Shown: in pieces, positions 31,709 to 42,154 of the stretch | Numbering within the stretch: position 1 is the first letter of the stretch | Layout of the letters: the number at the start of each line of letters is the position of its first letter | NCBI GenBank assembly: GCA_002953655.1 | Contig: CP025839.1 | Coordinates: 2,039,572-2,103,571 of the forward strand | Origin: Latilactobacillus sakei | GTDB lineage: Bacteria > Bacillota > Bacilli > Lactobacillales > Lactobacillaceae | Length of the DNA: 64,000 nt | Direction of reading: 5' to 3' | Program-made: the position numbers and the translations under genes | Notes under the pieces: generated by a model | Database searches by the model: none | Seen by the model: the letters and a program-made list of their open reading frames with translations, nothing else | What the model was told of the DNA's origin: nothing

Positions 31709-34258
31709 TTAATCAATTTCAGGTAAGTCTAATATCACTGATATCTCCTGTCGATCGTTAGGATCAATGATATTTTCAATAATAATTTTAGCCGGTTGAT
31801 ATCGCTCATTTAATGAACTTTGTATAATAATATTTCCCGTCAAAACACGATTGTTAGAACTATCCTGCCGGTAATCTGCAATTAACGTTAATTTATTCGA
31901 AATAAGATAACCATCTTTATTTTCAACGTATACGATAACCTCTTTACTTCGACGATTACTTGAAATTGCCTGAATTTGGATAAGGCTCAATGAAAATTGA
32001 TAACTACTGATAATCGTAAATTCATTTAATAAGGCTAAATCAACCTGTTTAACGGGCTGTGCATGTCGATCGTTCTTAATCGCTATTAACGGAATCATCA
32101 ATTCTTGCAGGCTAGCACCACCGTGAACATAACGACTTCCACCACCTTGGATTGCTAATCGCTCTAATCCTCTAGGAGTGTGCGCATAATAATCCGGCAA
32201 GCTGTGTGGTTTAAAAGTCAATAATGGCTCCTCAGTCGTTGGCTGTTGATCAAGCCAAAACCGTCTATTTCTAACCAAATACTGCGTAGGGCTACTCACT
32301 TTATCTATCGATTGTGACATATATTGTTCAAATATAAAGCCATGATCAGCTGTTATAAATATATTCGTCGCCGTAAGATGCCCAACTAAAGCACTTACTA
32401 GCTCACTTAACTGCGATAGTGCTAAATCAACTGCCGAAAATATCTCCGACTCCGTTTTAGCATTATCACCTCTGGCATCAATTGTATTATGATAAATATA
32501 ATTAACAGTCGTTCCATTATATAGTTGTCGTAATTGATCACGACTCATTTTCAAAACATCTTCAGCAGAATTTACCGTTACAACTTCATTAGGTAGTGCA
32601 TTTTGTAAAATCGTTAATCGGTTTTTCAGCCCTGAACTAAGTCGTTGATCAACTAAAACGTGCCCTTCTCCATCTAACGTTAACTTTTGGTGGGGTAATA
32701 GGCTAGCCATCCCTAAATCTGTATAGGACGGAACGTTCCCCTCCATTGCATCTAGCGTCGCATCAAATCGTTGTGATCGATTCAATTTTTCAACTAATTC
32801 TTGACCAACCTCATAGCGGAAAGCATCAGATATAATAATAAAAACCCGTTTATTTTCAGACACTAAAGGTGCTATTCTTTGTTTGTAAAATTGACTTATC
32901 GGAAGATCGTCACTAAATTGATCCGTTGATTGCGTTTGTATTTTTTGATACCATTGCTGATTTACTAGTACTAAAAAACCATTGCTATAATAACGATTTA
33001 TCTTATCACGAAGTTCGCCCAATACCGCACTTGGTTGCTTCAAGTCACTATAGTATTGATTAAATTGTCGATACCAACGATCAATTTGCGCTAAATGCGT
33101 TTGATAATAATGCCAGAGCTCAGTTTTGTCTTTTTGATGCCATTCACTCTGGGTGGCTAATAAATCAATAGCTCGAATTAAACGTAATGCTATTAGTAAA
33201 ACCCGATATTCCGTTTTGTATTTAAAATACCAGTGAGTTGCCTGCCTCTCCACAATCGTTTGTTCATATGCATCCAAGTTGAGTCCGTCCTGAACAAGCT
33301 GCGTTGTAATCACTTGCACTAGTAGTGCATCCCCAATGGCAAATAATTGTCCTTTTTTCAGAAAATCAATTGGCTTATTCTCTAACACTCTATCTAATTT
33401 TAATAAATGTGTAATATAATCAATACTTTTTTCATATATTGTTGTTCTCTGACGTTGATTAGCCCACTGGTTTAAAAATACCGTTACATCATTTGTCTTA
33501 GGTAGGTAGTACTTTTGCCAAGACCTAGGTAATCCCGATTCAAACTCAATTTGAGCTTGTGTTTCAAAAATCGCAATCATTAACTTAGCAACAGTTGGCA
33601 CCTCATCATGAAAACCAAAACGTTTTTCAACCTGTTGCCAAAACCACTCAGGTCGGCCAAAACGTTCAATCTGTTGCCATCCACTCAGATCCTCAAGTGC
33701 TTGTTGTCCTAGTAGTGTCATCAGTCCACTTAGAAAACTAAACTCTTTTTCTTTAATCAACACTAAAAAAATGGCTAATTCTATTTTATCCTGTGAAATT
33801 ACCCGTTCATCCCGAAGTCGATCAACTAAATCAGATTGACGCTTCTGATTATTAAAAAAGGAAGGATATTCATGAATAATGTGTTTTTTCATTTCTTCCG
33901 ATTGTACATCTAGCTCATCAAACACCTGACTAATCCGATCAGTTCGAAATTCCGGCTGGCTATATAAATAGATATCAATTAACGGATCATGCTGTGTATC
34001 TGGACGAGCCGTCATGAAATAGAGTAAAAAGTTTTGATTGGGCTCCAAAATTTCAATTTGATATTTTGTTTTAAAATAATTATGTTGATCAACCTTAATA
34101 ATTCTTACTCCTGGTAATTTATATTGGTCAATCTCTTCTGAAAAACTACCTTCTACATCATACCAAAAAATAATTCGCCTACTTTGATATTGTTCCAATG
34201 GTTGCTTAAACCGTTCTTGGAGTAGTTGCTCCGTATTATCTAAACTCATATATTTCAC
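31709..34258 (-). CDS. pglZ: BREX type 1 PglZ, alkaline-phosphatase-fold protein
   Basis: 849 residues. An N-terminal region of about 450 residues typical of BREX PglZ is followed by the alkaline-phosphatase-like PglZ domain: FIIISDAFRYEVGQELVEKL (about 470) carries the metal-binding Asp, and ITADHGFIFEQY (about 635) the second Asp-His pair. PglZ is essential for methylation and exclusion in studied BREX systems. It lies 106 bases downstream of pglX, after a terminator-like hairpin, and may have its own promoter (TACAAT at about 34286-34291). In complete type 1 loci brxL follows; here the tracrRNA and cas9 region follows instead. Confidence 0.93.
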   Translation of the reverse strand: MKYMSLDNTEQLLQERFKQPLEQYQSRRIIFWYDVEGSFSEEIDQYKLPGVRIIKVDQHNYFKTKYQIEILEPNQNFLLYFMTARPDTQHDPLIDIYLYSQPEFRTDRISQVFDELDVQSEEMKKHIIHEYPSFFNNQKRQSDLVDRLRDERVISQDKIELAIFLVLIKEKEFSFLSGLMTLLGQQALEDLSGWQQIERFGRPEWFWQQVEKRFGFHDEVPTVAKLMIAIFETQAQIEFESGLPRSWQKYYLPKTNDVTVFLNQWANQRQRTTIYEKSIDYITHLLKLDRVLENKPIDFLKKGQLFAIGDALLVQVITTQLVQDGLNLDAYEQTIVERQATHWYFKYKTEYRVLLIALRLIRAIDLLATQSEWHQKDKTELWHYYQTHLAQIDRWYRQFNQYYSDLKQPSAVLGELRDKINRYYSNGFLVLVNQQWYQKIQTQSTDQFSDDLPISQFYKQRIAPLVSENKRVFIIISDAFRYEVGQELVEKLNRSQRFDATLDAMEGNVPSYTDLGMASLLPHQKLTLDGEGHVLVDQRLSSGLKNRLTILQNALPNEVVTVNSAEDVLKMSRDQLRQLYNGTTVNYIYHNTIDARGDNAKTESEIFSAVDLALSQLSELVSALVGHLTATNIFITADHGFIFEQYMSQSIDKVSSPTQYLVRNRRFWLDQQPTTEEPLLTFKPHSLPDYYAHTPRGLERLAIQGGGSRYVHGGASLQELMIPLIAIKNDRHAQPVKQVDLALLNEFTIISSYQFSLSLIQIQAISSNRRSKEVIVYVENKDGYLISNKLTLIADYRQDSSNNRVLTGNIIIQSSLNERYQPAKIIIENIIDPNDRQEISVILDLPEID

Positions 34259-34320
34259 AACCTTTTTAATTAATCACTAGCTATTGTAACAAACAACCCT
34301 GCCAAAATGATACTAATCTA

Positions 34321-34366
34321 AAAAAACGATACTGATAAAAATTAAATTTTATCAATATCGTTTTTT
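34321..34366 (-). terminator. terminator-like hairpin between pglX and pglZ
   Basis: AAAAAACGATAcTGATAAAA faces TTTTATCAaTATCGTTTTTT with one mismatch. It starts at the pglX stop codon and would separate the pglX and pglZ transcripts. Confidence 0.75.
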
Positions 34367-37300
34367 ATAATTTAAGCTTAGTTAATAAATTCCCCTTTTC
34401 CGATTGACCATTAGTAGTTTCGATAATAATCTCCTGGAATTTTTGATAATTAACTTTAATCCCATCATCTAAATTAATCTCAATTTCTCGACTAGCCGCA
34501 TACTGTAATATTGCTTCATACTGACGTACTTCCGAAAGTTGTTTTTGATATTTTTGATGACGTTTCTTTAATAATGCTTGTTCCCGTGTTGAATCAACCT
34601 CAATCATTGTGGTTTCATCTAACTGTTGAATACTCTTTAATAACGGCAAGACATAATCAGTTCTAACCCGCGCTAACGTCTGCTTATCATACCGATGCCC
34701 ATAAATCAGTGCCTTAAAACCGTTCTCCTTACCACTATCTAATTGCCAGTAAATCGGGCGTTTACGATAAATCTTAACATGATCTTTATAGAAATCCTTT
34801 AAGAAGTATTTTCGTAATAAGGTCTCTGGTTGGCCGCCGTCATTCGGATAAAGTGTTTGTGCGAGATACATTAAATTCTGATCAACGGTTTCTGCCCCAT
34901 AAATTAACCCCACCAAGTGGCGGATTCTAGTCACAATATCATCCCCATAATAACCTTTCTCAAAACCAATCGGAATAATATTATCAGAATCTGGTTTAAA
35001 TCCTTGGTACTGATCAACATCATACTGTCCACCAGCATAAGCTAACCCCGGCTGATCAAGTCGATACCGTCCAAAAATAACCCCAACTAAATATGACAGA
35101 AAACTTTTTACTTCTCTTACTTGTTTCGCTCGTTCCACTGTCACATCCTGATCGGTCTCCTCCGGTGATAACTCATCTTGCAACCCATAAATATCAATAA
35201 ATATCTTATTAAGCGCCTCTTCATTAGCCTTTAAGTGCGTAAATCGCGCTTCAGCAACTGCCTGCCATTGTTTAAACGCCGCCTCAATCAAAGTTGCGCC
35301 TTGTTGATATTGAACGAGTGGGTGAGTCTTAAAGTCCCAAGAAGTTTCAAAAGAATCCCAATCTTGTTGTGATAAGGAGATATTTTGCTGAACAATACTC
35401 CCCACTTCTTCTTTAACCTCCTCATGTATCTCATCTATAATAGGGACATTAACTATATCACCCACCTGAAAATTTAATGTCTCACTTAAATTTTTTAAAA
35501 GAAACTTAAAAGCCGCTGTATTCATAAAGCCTAATAAATAATCAATATTTTCTCTTTCTGTAATTAAAAATGGCGCTGCATCGCCCTGAATACTGATATT
35601 TGTATTTAATTTAGCCCCAAAATTGCCACTCGTTATTTTATTCCATACTATAGCTTTGTTGAAGTAATACTTCTCATTTGGAATAATACTATTTTGTTGA
35701 CTCTTAATAGCATTTCCATTGTCTTCCCACTTTACTATATCTGTAAGACCACTAAACCATCTTCTGTACTTCCCACCATTATTAAACATTACCCATACAT
35801 AATCTATACTTTTACCATTAAATATACTATTAGAACTCACTTCATACCAATTTCTCACAAACTTATTTGCATCCCCAGTCTGTAACCCTCGCCGAGCAAT
35901 CCCTATATCGCCTAATTTTGAATTATTTTTAAAAATAGCTCGCACCTTATCACTCGCCCAATAAGCAATCGGTGTCCCTGGAATATCTTGGAAAGAGATC
36001 ATTTCCCGTAAATATCGATAATCAACCGATTCATCTTTAGCCGCTTCAGCAGTCTTTATTGGTTGTTGTTCACTCCCTTTAAAGGCTTCTAATCGCAGAT
36101 AGACTCCTCTACGATTTACAGTCTGATTTTGAATAACAAATGTACAGATAGGGACGGTCGCATCTTCAAATGCTGAGTATTCTAGTTGCACTAAACTTGT
36201 AATAGTCCCATTTTCAATCAGATATTGGCGTAATTTTTGGTGTGATGAAATAAACATCCATGTATAGGGACTCATCAGGGCTGCATAGCCATTTTTTTTA
36301 GTCATCATAAAGGTCTTTTTAATAAACGCTGAATACAGATCTGATTTCACATCGGCATAATTCTGCTGCATAAACCTTTTCAAGGTTGGATTGTACTTAT
36401 TATGATATGGCGGATTAGTCACGACTACGTTATATTTCTGCTTTAATAATTCAGCACAGATTAATATTGGCAACAAACAATCTTGTAATTCATGCCATAA
36501 TGCTTCTTGATAAAGATCTGTTGGCTCATACTGATTGATTCGTTCAATTAACTGTTGGTAATTTAGAATTGAATCAGCCATTATAAGTGTCCCAAACTGT
36601 TTCGCATCTGCAAAAGTCGTCATCACTTCATTAATCGCATCAAATTCAGTAACATTTGCAATTAATTCTAGAGCTTCTTGAGAAATAGACTTTTTAGCAT
36701 CCTTAAATTCATAGACATTAAATACAATTGGTTCTCTCTGTCTTCTTAAAAATCTAGGTTGTTTCTCTAACATCTTCAATAGTAAGGCTAGTTGAGTAAT
36801 CTGAACCGATCTTTGATCAATATCTAATCCAAATAAATTATATTTTAAAATTAATTGCGGAATTTCCCGCGCAGAGTACCCTTGTTCTTGATACATCTGG
36901 TACAGCATTTCAAAGGCTTCTAGTAGGATATGTCCAGAACCACAAGCCGGATCAATTATTTTTATCTGTTCCAATTCTTGCGTTTCATTTGCCGCAATTA
37001 ATGGCTTCTCATGCCCTAAATAGTATTCCCAGTTATTAACTAATTGAGTAGCAGGATACTGACTCAGATATTCATTTCCCAGAGAATTTTGCAGCATATA
37101 CTGAACAATCCATTTAGGCGTAAATAATTGAGTAACGACCGGTAATTCATTTTTAGAAACGTTATGATTCTTGAGACCACCAACACGCTCCTTTAATTCT
37201 GAATTATAGTATTGAAATAACCAACCAATTATTTCAATATCATCCCAATCCTGATCCGCAATATCACTACTAACCAAATCTGAGACGAGACCATTTTTTT

Positions 37301-37895
37301 GCAATAAATTGTTGGGAAGTAAAGCTGATATTGTACCAGATATTGAATCAAAGGCACTTGGTAAAATAAGCGCTAATTGGTTGATCTGTTGCTTCAACAA
37401 ATATTGATACCGGCTATTATCTTTATCTGCTCTACTCTGAAGACTATCCTCAATCTCCGCAAGGTAATGTGTGTCTAAATCAAGTGTCTCTATAACATCA
37501 TAGATATCTGTTAAAGCATCTGGCTCACTTTTGCCATCTCTTTCTGAAGATAACAATCGCATTTGAATTGGTAGATAATTATGTAGTTCCATATATCTAA
37601 CAACCGCCACCCAGTTAAACCAAGTAAAAGCTGCTTTTTCAATAAGCTGTGACAAAGCCTCACTATAACTGTAATCACGCATTAATATTTCCATTTCATC
37701 TAAAAACTCTTTAAAATCAGTTGTTTCTTGATTGGTTAATGTTCTACGCTGACTACCGTTTTCAATAATATTATTGGTTAAATTAGGCAAATTAGTATCC
37801 GTTACTAAATAATGAAACGTTAAATAAGATCGGATGCTAACAAGCAAATTTCTTTTTGCAGTGACTGCAAATCTCTTTATCGCGGTTTTATCCAT
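34365..37895 (-). CDS. pglX: BREX type 1 adenine-specific DNA methyltransferase PglX
   Basis: 1176 residues, the usual size. Methyltransferase motifs: DPACGSGHILLEAF (S-adenosylmethionine binding, about residue 317) and NPPYHNKY (about 495, catalytic NPPY of N6-adenine methylases). The C-terminal half carries the target-recognition region (FNVPIIDEIHEE; later LLRKYFLKDFYKDHVKIYRKRPIYW, typical of PglX). It marks the host's own BREX sites so that unmarked phage DNA is recognised. The frame is intact. It is flanked on both sides by hairpins, an arrangement that could allow separate expression. Confidence 0.95.
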   Translation of the reverse strand: MDKTAIKRFAVTAKRNLLVSIRSYLTFHYLVTDTNLPNLTNNIIENGSQRRTLTNQETTDFKEFLDEMEILMRDYSYSEALSQLIEKAAFTWFNWVAVVRYMELHNYLPIQMRLLSSERDGKSEPDALTDIYDVIETLDLDTHYLAEIEDSLQSRADKDNSRYQYLLKQQINQLALILPSAFDSISGTISALLPNNLLQKNGLVSDLVSSDIADQDWDDIEIIGWLFQYYNSELKERVGGLKNHNVSKNELPVVTQLFTPKWIVQYMLQNSLGNEYLSQYPATQLVNNWEYYLGHEKPLIAANETQELEQIKIIDPACGSGHILLEAFEMLYQMYQEQGYSAREIPQLILKYNLFGLDIDQRSVQITQLALLLKMLEKQPRFLRRQREPIVFNVYEFKDAKKSISQEALELIANVTEFDAINEVMTTFADAKQFGTLIMADSILNYQQLIERINQYEPTDLYQEALWHELQDCLLPILICAELLKQKYNVVVTNPPYHNKYNPTLKRFMQQNYADVKSDLYSAFIKKTFMMTKKNGYAALMSPYTWMFISSHQKLRQYLIENGTITSLVQLEYSAFEDATVPICTFVIQNQTVNRRGVYLRLEAFKGSEQQPIKTAEAAKDESVDYRYLREMISFQDIPGTPIAYWASDKVRAIFKNNSKLGDIGIARRGLQTGDANKFVRNWYEVSSNSIFNGKSIDYVWVMFNNGGKYRRWFSGLTDIVKWEDNGNAIKSQQNSIIPNEKYYFNKAIVWNKITSGNFGAKLNTNISIQGDAAPFLITERENIDYLLGFMNTAAFKFLLKNLSETLNFQVGDIVNVPIIDEIHEEVKEEVGSIVQQNISLSQQDWDSFETSWDFKTHPLVQYQQGATLIEAAFKQWQAVAEARFTHLKANEEALNKIFIDIYGLQDELSPEETDQDVTVERAKQVREVKSFLSYLVGVIFGRYRLDQPGLAYAGGQYDVDQYQGFKPDSDNIIPIGFEKGYYGDDIVTRIRHLVGLIYGAETVDQNLMYLAQTLYPNDGGQPETLLRKYFLKDFYKDHVKIYRKRPIYWQLDSGKENGFKALIYGHRYDKQTLARVRTDYVLPLLKSIQQLDETTMIEVDSTREQALLKKRHQKYQKQLSEVRQYEAILQYAASREIEINLDDGIKVNYQKFQEIIIETTNGQSEKGNLLTKLKL

Positions 37896-37910
37896 TGAAA
37901 TCCATCCTAT

Positions 37911-37956
37911 AAAAATAGAGTATAAAACAGTATTATCTGTCTTATACTCTATTTTA
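37911..37956 (-). terminator. terminator-like hairpin between brxC and pglX
   Basis: AAAATAGAGTATAAAACAG pairs with CTGTCTTATACTCTATTTT (one G-U) around TATTAT, followed on the minus strand by TTTTTATAGG. An AT-rich stem, so termination is probably partial. Confidence 0.6.
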
Positions 37957-37968
37957 AACGATTATTGC

Positions 37969-40900
37969 TTAAATGATATATAATTCATCATTATCAGCTA
38001 GCTTTTGTTCAAGTTGTGCTCTAACTGCTGCCACGTAACGATCAATATCCGCTTCCGACTTAATCGTCACACTTTGACTAGGAAAAACAGTATCGTGAGT
38101 AATCCGTAATGTTTTTGCAATTGGTTTCACCGCCGCTACTTTTGTAACATTAGGCTTAAAATCATTATCATCTTCCTCGACGGTAAGTGGTACTTGCTTT
38201 TCTACAAATTCGTTAATCAGTATCATAAAACGATCCCGTGTTGAAATAATATCAGTATTTAATCCTCGCACCTCAGTAATTGTTTGTGCACGACTAAGTT
38301 TATCTGAGATCATCGCGTATTGTCTAATAATCTTCTCTTTAAATTCATCGACTAATTCTGGCGTCCCTAAAGTATCCAATAAACTTTCACAGTTTTTTTC
38401 TAGTTGAATCTGATAAGGTGCTGCAGCCAATTCTATCTCGTTTGTCAGACCTGTTAAAAAGACTTCATTTAAAGATTTTAACTCTTTAATAACTTGATAA
38501 GGTTCCGCATAATTAACAATCTGGTGGATCCTTTCTCCAGCTCTTTTCACTTCATCCTGTGTCAGGTAATCCTGATCTTGTTGATATCTAATATCTAATT
38601 CATTAGCAACTTCAAATAATTCGTATTGTGAGCTAAAGAACTGCTTAACATCTTCATTATCATCATATGTTTCCAATAGCTCATCAGCAATATGCGCTAA
38701 TCGTTCAAAGAATTGTTGTGCATCCTTTAACTCCCAGACACTTTCTAATAATGCTAATTCCCGTTTAACTGACGATTCACCAGGATAATAACTATGCCCA
38801 CTATATCTCATTAATAGGTTATTTAATACTTTAATTTCTCGGCGGAAGGGTTCCTTGATCTCGTTCATTCGATCATCATCTTTTGATTTCTCAGGAACAA
38901 TATTAAACATCGCTTTAACAACTTGATTAGCAGTTCTCAAGAATGCTGCTTGAATAACATCCCTTTGTTCAACAGCAATTTTTTCTTGTTCTTTACTACG
39001 ACTAATTTCACTGATAAAGTAACTTAAATTAGCCTCTGGAATTAACTTTTCACTTTGGCGGCGCATTTGGATTTTTTCAGCTAGTAATAGTCGAATAAGA
39101 CTTGCCAAAACTGTTTCTTCTTGCCAACCAAAGGGGGCAACTTTATAGTTATCTAATAGCGATTTTAAAGAAACACGTTGCTTCCGCGCGTGCCATACCT
39201 CTAAGTCCTTTAAAATCGCTTCAGTTGCTAATTCATTGGGATCCTCTATTGACTGATCTAATAAATGCCCTTGTTGACTAAAGAGCCCTTCAAGGTCATC
39301 TCTATGGTAATTATGTTTAATATATTTTAACTTAGAAAACGTAATTTCAGTCGCTTGTTTTAGTGCCTGATTAATTATCGTTTTAGCTTCGCCTGCAACA
39401 CCTAACCGGCTCCCATTAACATAAATCTCAGATCTTGCTAAAATAGCCGTTACTTGAATCTTAATCTCTTGTGATAATTGCGTTCTTTCACGACCTTTAT
39501 GGCTAACGATGTCTTCATAGCTATCTGTTCGTTGATGAGCAGCCTCTCGTAAATATTGATCAATTCGTTTAAATTGTTGAATATCCTCTAAATAAGTGCC
39601 GCTTTCTGGTAAACGAACGACAATGACACCTTCTTCCATAGAACGTGCACTAGCATCTTCATTCGAATTAACTTCCAGACTAAGTGGTGTATAAATTTGG
39701 AGTGCCAATTGACTGGTAGCTTTTTTTAATACAATGTTATCTACTATCTGATTAACTTCGAAATTATAACTGACACTTGGAAATTCTTTAAACGGTTTAT
39801 ACGTATACTGCTTTAAACCTAATATATCGGTATAAATCATTGATCCTAGATAACTAACTATATCACTATTAGTAATTTCAACCGATTGAATATCCCGATT
39901 AATATCTTGTTCTTCATTCGTTAGAAAAACATATTCCGTTCCTTGTCTTTGAATCAGAAATTCCCGTTCTAAACGTTTCAAACTTTCTTGAATATTACTC
40001 TTGATGGTAACCATTTGAGCGTCAATATTATCAATCATTAACGTTGTCAGGTTATCAATGTTAGAAGGTATCTCTTGTACATAGCGAATTAAGAACAATA
40101 ACTTCAGAACTTCGACATCAAACTTATCAAGCCGTTTATTACTTTTAGCCTGAATAATAGGTGTTTGCACAGAATATTCTAGTGCATTTTCAATATTTTC
40201 ATAGAATACCGAGAATGGTACCAAAAAATCGGTCGATTGTTCACTAAATATTTGTGCCGCATACTGTGCTGCAGATAGTAGACTACGCTCACCATTTGCC
40301 AAATGTTTCCCAGCGAAACCATGTCCTCGAATTCCCATAAATACTTTTTGTAATAGATTAAACTGATAAGGCACAAAAGGATAAGTATCAATAAATTCAT
40401 CTACATCATCAAAAGATTTCATTTCTGCCGTATCATTAGTAAATAGAATTTTATTTTTTAGAACAGCTTCGTTTTCTGTATATTCAGTTGTTAATATCGC
40501 GCTGGCTGCTTCTGTCTTCGCTAATAATCGCTTCTTAATAACTTCATCCGCATTAGCAGAACTCAATGGCAATCGCGTGTTAAAACGCCCCTGAATCTTA
40601 GAAAAATCATTAGAGGACATACCACCACGATTTAGTGAATCAATATCCTGCTGACTTGTTACAACTACCCAGACCTTTCCTTGACAATATTGCGCTAGAT
40701 CTTCAACAACCATCTGTAAATCCAGCATTAATTGACCATTATCAGCAATATATTGCCCCATCTCATCTGCTAAAAAAACTAAATGATAATTATCTGGCTG
40801 TTGATCAACGTATCGCTTCACTTTTTTAGCAAATGACTCATCACTAATTTCATAATTAGCTTCCCCAGATTCTATGAAGTGTCGTGCGCTCTCAATCGTC

Positions 40901-41556
40901 ATTTCTGTTACTTCACTTAAGGCCTCAATTACCGAGTCCTCATTATAAAAAATTTCCTCCCGGCCTTCCACCCAATCTAAGTCAGCAATACGCTCAAAAG
41001 CAGTTTTAAACTGTTCATACTGTCCGTTATTGGCAAGTGTCTCTTCCATCTCCGCAATCCATGCATTAGCACCTGAGAAGCCTCGTAATTCATTCAAAAC
41101 TTTATTAAAGACTTTAACAACAGCCGATTTACTATTCATACTGTCAGCCTCAGCCTTAGATTCAATATTAAATAATGCAACCTGATTAGGTTGTTCACTA
41201 GCGCGTTTTATTAGCGCTAATGTCTCATCATTTTCTTCAAACTTATCTTCGATAAACGATATAGGTCGTCGTCCTTTAACTGTCTTTTGACTATCAATTA
41301 GGTAGCTTAATATCTTTAAGAAATGAGATTTACCAGAACCAAAGAACCCAGATATCCAGACACCCATTTGATCAGTTGGTTGCTCTAACGACTTTACGTA
41401 CGCCTCAAAAAAAGTTCCCATATTCTTACGTATTTCGCTAGTAATCACATACTCATCTAATTCCTGATATGTATTTGATTCTTGATCTTGGCCAATTTTT
41501 ACGACTCCTTGAATCTCACGATCTATTGGCTTTTTAAATAACTCATTAACCTTCAT
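37969..41556 (-). CDS. brxC: BREX type 1 P-loop ATPase BrxC
   Basis: About 1195 residues from the ATG at 41556, chosen for the GGAGG 7 bases upstream; the frame is open to 41616 inside brxB. N terminus KVNELFKKPIDREIQGVVKIGQ is typical of BrxC/PglY. Walker A GFFGSGKSHFLK (about residue 70) and a Walker B-like YHLVFLADEMGQYI. Long coiled-coil segments fill the C-terminal half. BrxC is a large ATPase needed for phage exclusion. It follows brxB by 19 bases. Confidence 0.94.
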   Translation of the reverse strand: MKVNELFKKPIDREIQGVVKIGQDQESNTYQELDEYVITSEIRKNMGTFFEAYVKSLEQPTDQMGVWISGFFGSGKSHFLKILSYLIDSQKTVKGRRPISFIEDKFEENDETLALIKRASEQPNQVALFNIESKAEADSMNSKSAVVKVFNKVLNELRGFSGANAWIAEMEETLANNGQYEQFKTAFERIADLDWVEGREEIFYNEDSVIEALSEVTEMTIESARHFIESGEANYEISDESFAKKVKRYVDQQPDNYHLVFLADEMGQYIADNGQLMLDLQMVVEDLAQYCQGKVWVVVTSQQDIDSLNRGGMSSNDFSKIQGRFNTRLPLSSANADEVIKKRLLAKTEAASAILTTEYTENEAVLKNKILFTNDTAEMKSFDDVDEFIDTYPFVPYQFNLLQKVFMGIRGHGFAGKHLANGERSLLSAAQYAAQIFSEQSTDFLVPFSVFYENIENALEYSVQTPIIQAKSNKRLDKFDVEVLKLLFLIRYVQEIPSNIDNLTTLMIDNIDAQMVTIKSNIQESLKRLEREFLIQRQGTEYVFLTNEEQDINRDIQSVEITNSDIVSYLGSMIYTDILGLKQYTYKPFKEFPSVSYNFEVNQIVDNIVLKKATSQLALQIYTPLSLEVNSNEDASARSMEEGVIVVRLPESGTYLEDIQQFKRIDQYLREAAHQRTDSYEDIVSHKGRERTQLSQEIKIQVTAILARSEIYVNGSRLGVAGEAKTIINQALKQATEITFSKLKYIKHNYHRDDLEGLFSQQGHLLDQSIEDPNELATEAILKDLEVWHARKQRVSLKSLLDNYKVAPFGWQEETVLASLIRLLLAEKIQMRRQSEKLIPEANLSYFISEISRSKEQEKIAVEQRDVIQAAFLRTANQVVKAMFNIVPEKSKDDDRMNEIKEPFRREIKVLNNLLMRYSGHSYYPGESSVKRELALLESVWELKDAQQFFERLAHIADELLETYDDNEDVKQFFSSQYELFEVANELDIRYQQDQDYLTQDEVKRAGERIHQIVNYAEPYQVIKELKSLNEVFLTGLTNEIELAAAPYQIQLEKNCESLLDTLGTPELVDEFKEKIIRQYAMISDKLSRAQTITEVRGLNTDIISTRDRFMILINEFVEKQVPLTVEEDDNDFKPNVTKVAAVKPIAKTLRITHDTVFPSQSVTIKSEADIDRYVAAVRAQLEQKLADNDELYII

Positions 41557-41575
41557 GTTGGTTCCTCCACTCATA

Positions 41576-42154
41576 TTATGGTTCAACAATTCGGAATGCA
41601 CGATAATAATTATCATCTTTAAATTGGTTAAACAATGATAATTTATTGCCTTCGTAAACTCCAGGATAAAATAGAATTAACGGCTTTTGTACAATGATTG
41701 GTTGCAGATTGTTTAACACAGTATGTGCCCGTACCAATGGATATGCACTACCAACACCTGTAATAAAAGTTATAGTATTATCTTCACAATGTTCTCGTAT
41801 ATACTTAATAACCTCATCTCGATCAGTAGCTGTTTTTAAAGCCCTCTGCATACGATCATATAATGTAAAAGAATCTTTCGTCTGTTCCATCTGATAATTC
41901 TTTTCCATATACTGCCGCTCTTCGAAAAAACGAGTTGCGATATCAAAAAGATTAAACTCTTTGATTGGCGTATCTAATTTATTAACTGTATATCGCTGAA
42001 TTTCTGGCAATCTAGATCTAACCAGTAACTCATCAGCTGGATTATAATCAAATATATAAAAACTAACCTCGTTTCCCAATCCTTGTTTAGTGAGAAATTG
42101 ATTATCAGAAATTCTAGCCTGCAACTCATTTAATCTTTCATTTGTTGTTCTCAC
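41576..42154 (-). CDS. brxB: BREX protein BrxB (DUF1788)
   Basis: 192 residues; the DUF1788 family is recognisable from EVSFYIFDYNPADELLVR, FITGVGSAYPLVRAHTVLNNLQ and IVQKPLILFYPGVYEG. It belongs to the core of BREX type 1 and associates with PglZ/BrxC in studied systems. The start overlaps the brxA stop (ATGA), showing coupling. Confidence 0.93.
   Translation of the reverse strand: MRTTNERLNELQARISDNQFLTKQGLGNEVSFYIFDYNPADELLVRSRLPEIQRYTVNKLDTPIKEFNLFDIATRFFEERQYMEKNYQMEQTKDSFTLYDRMQRALKTATDRDEVIKYIREHCEDNTITFITGVGSAYPLVRAHTVLNNLQPIIVQKPLILFYPGVYEGNKLSLFNQFKDDNYYRAFRIVEP

Noticed and set aside
30782..34258. brxL next to pglZ
   Set aside because: No frame of suitable length or with AAA+/Lon motifs exists between pglZ and cas9; the start-less 52-codon frame shows no Lon-like motif.
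40179..40400. A 73-codon frame within brxC
   Set aside because: Out-of-frame shadow of an intact gene, with no ribosome binding site.
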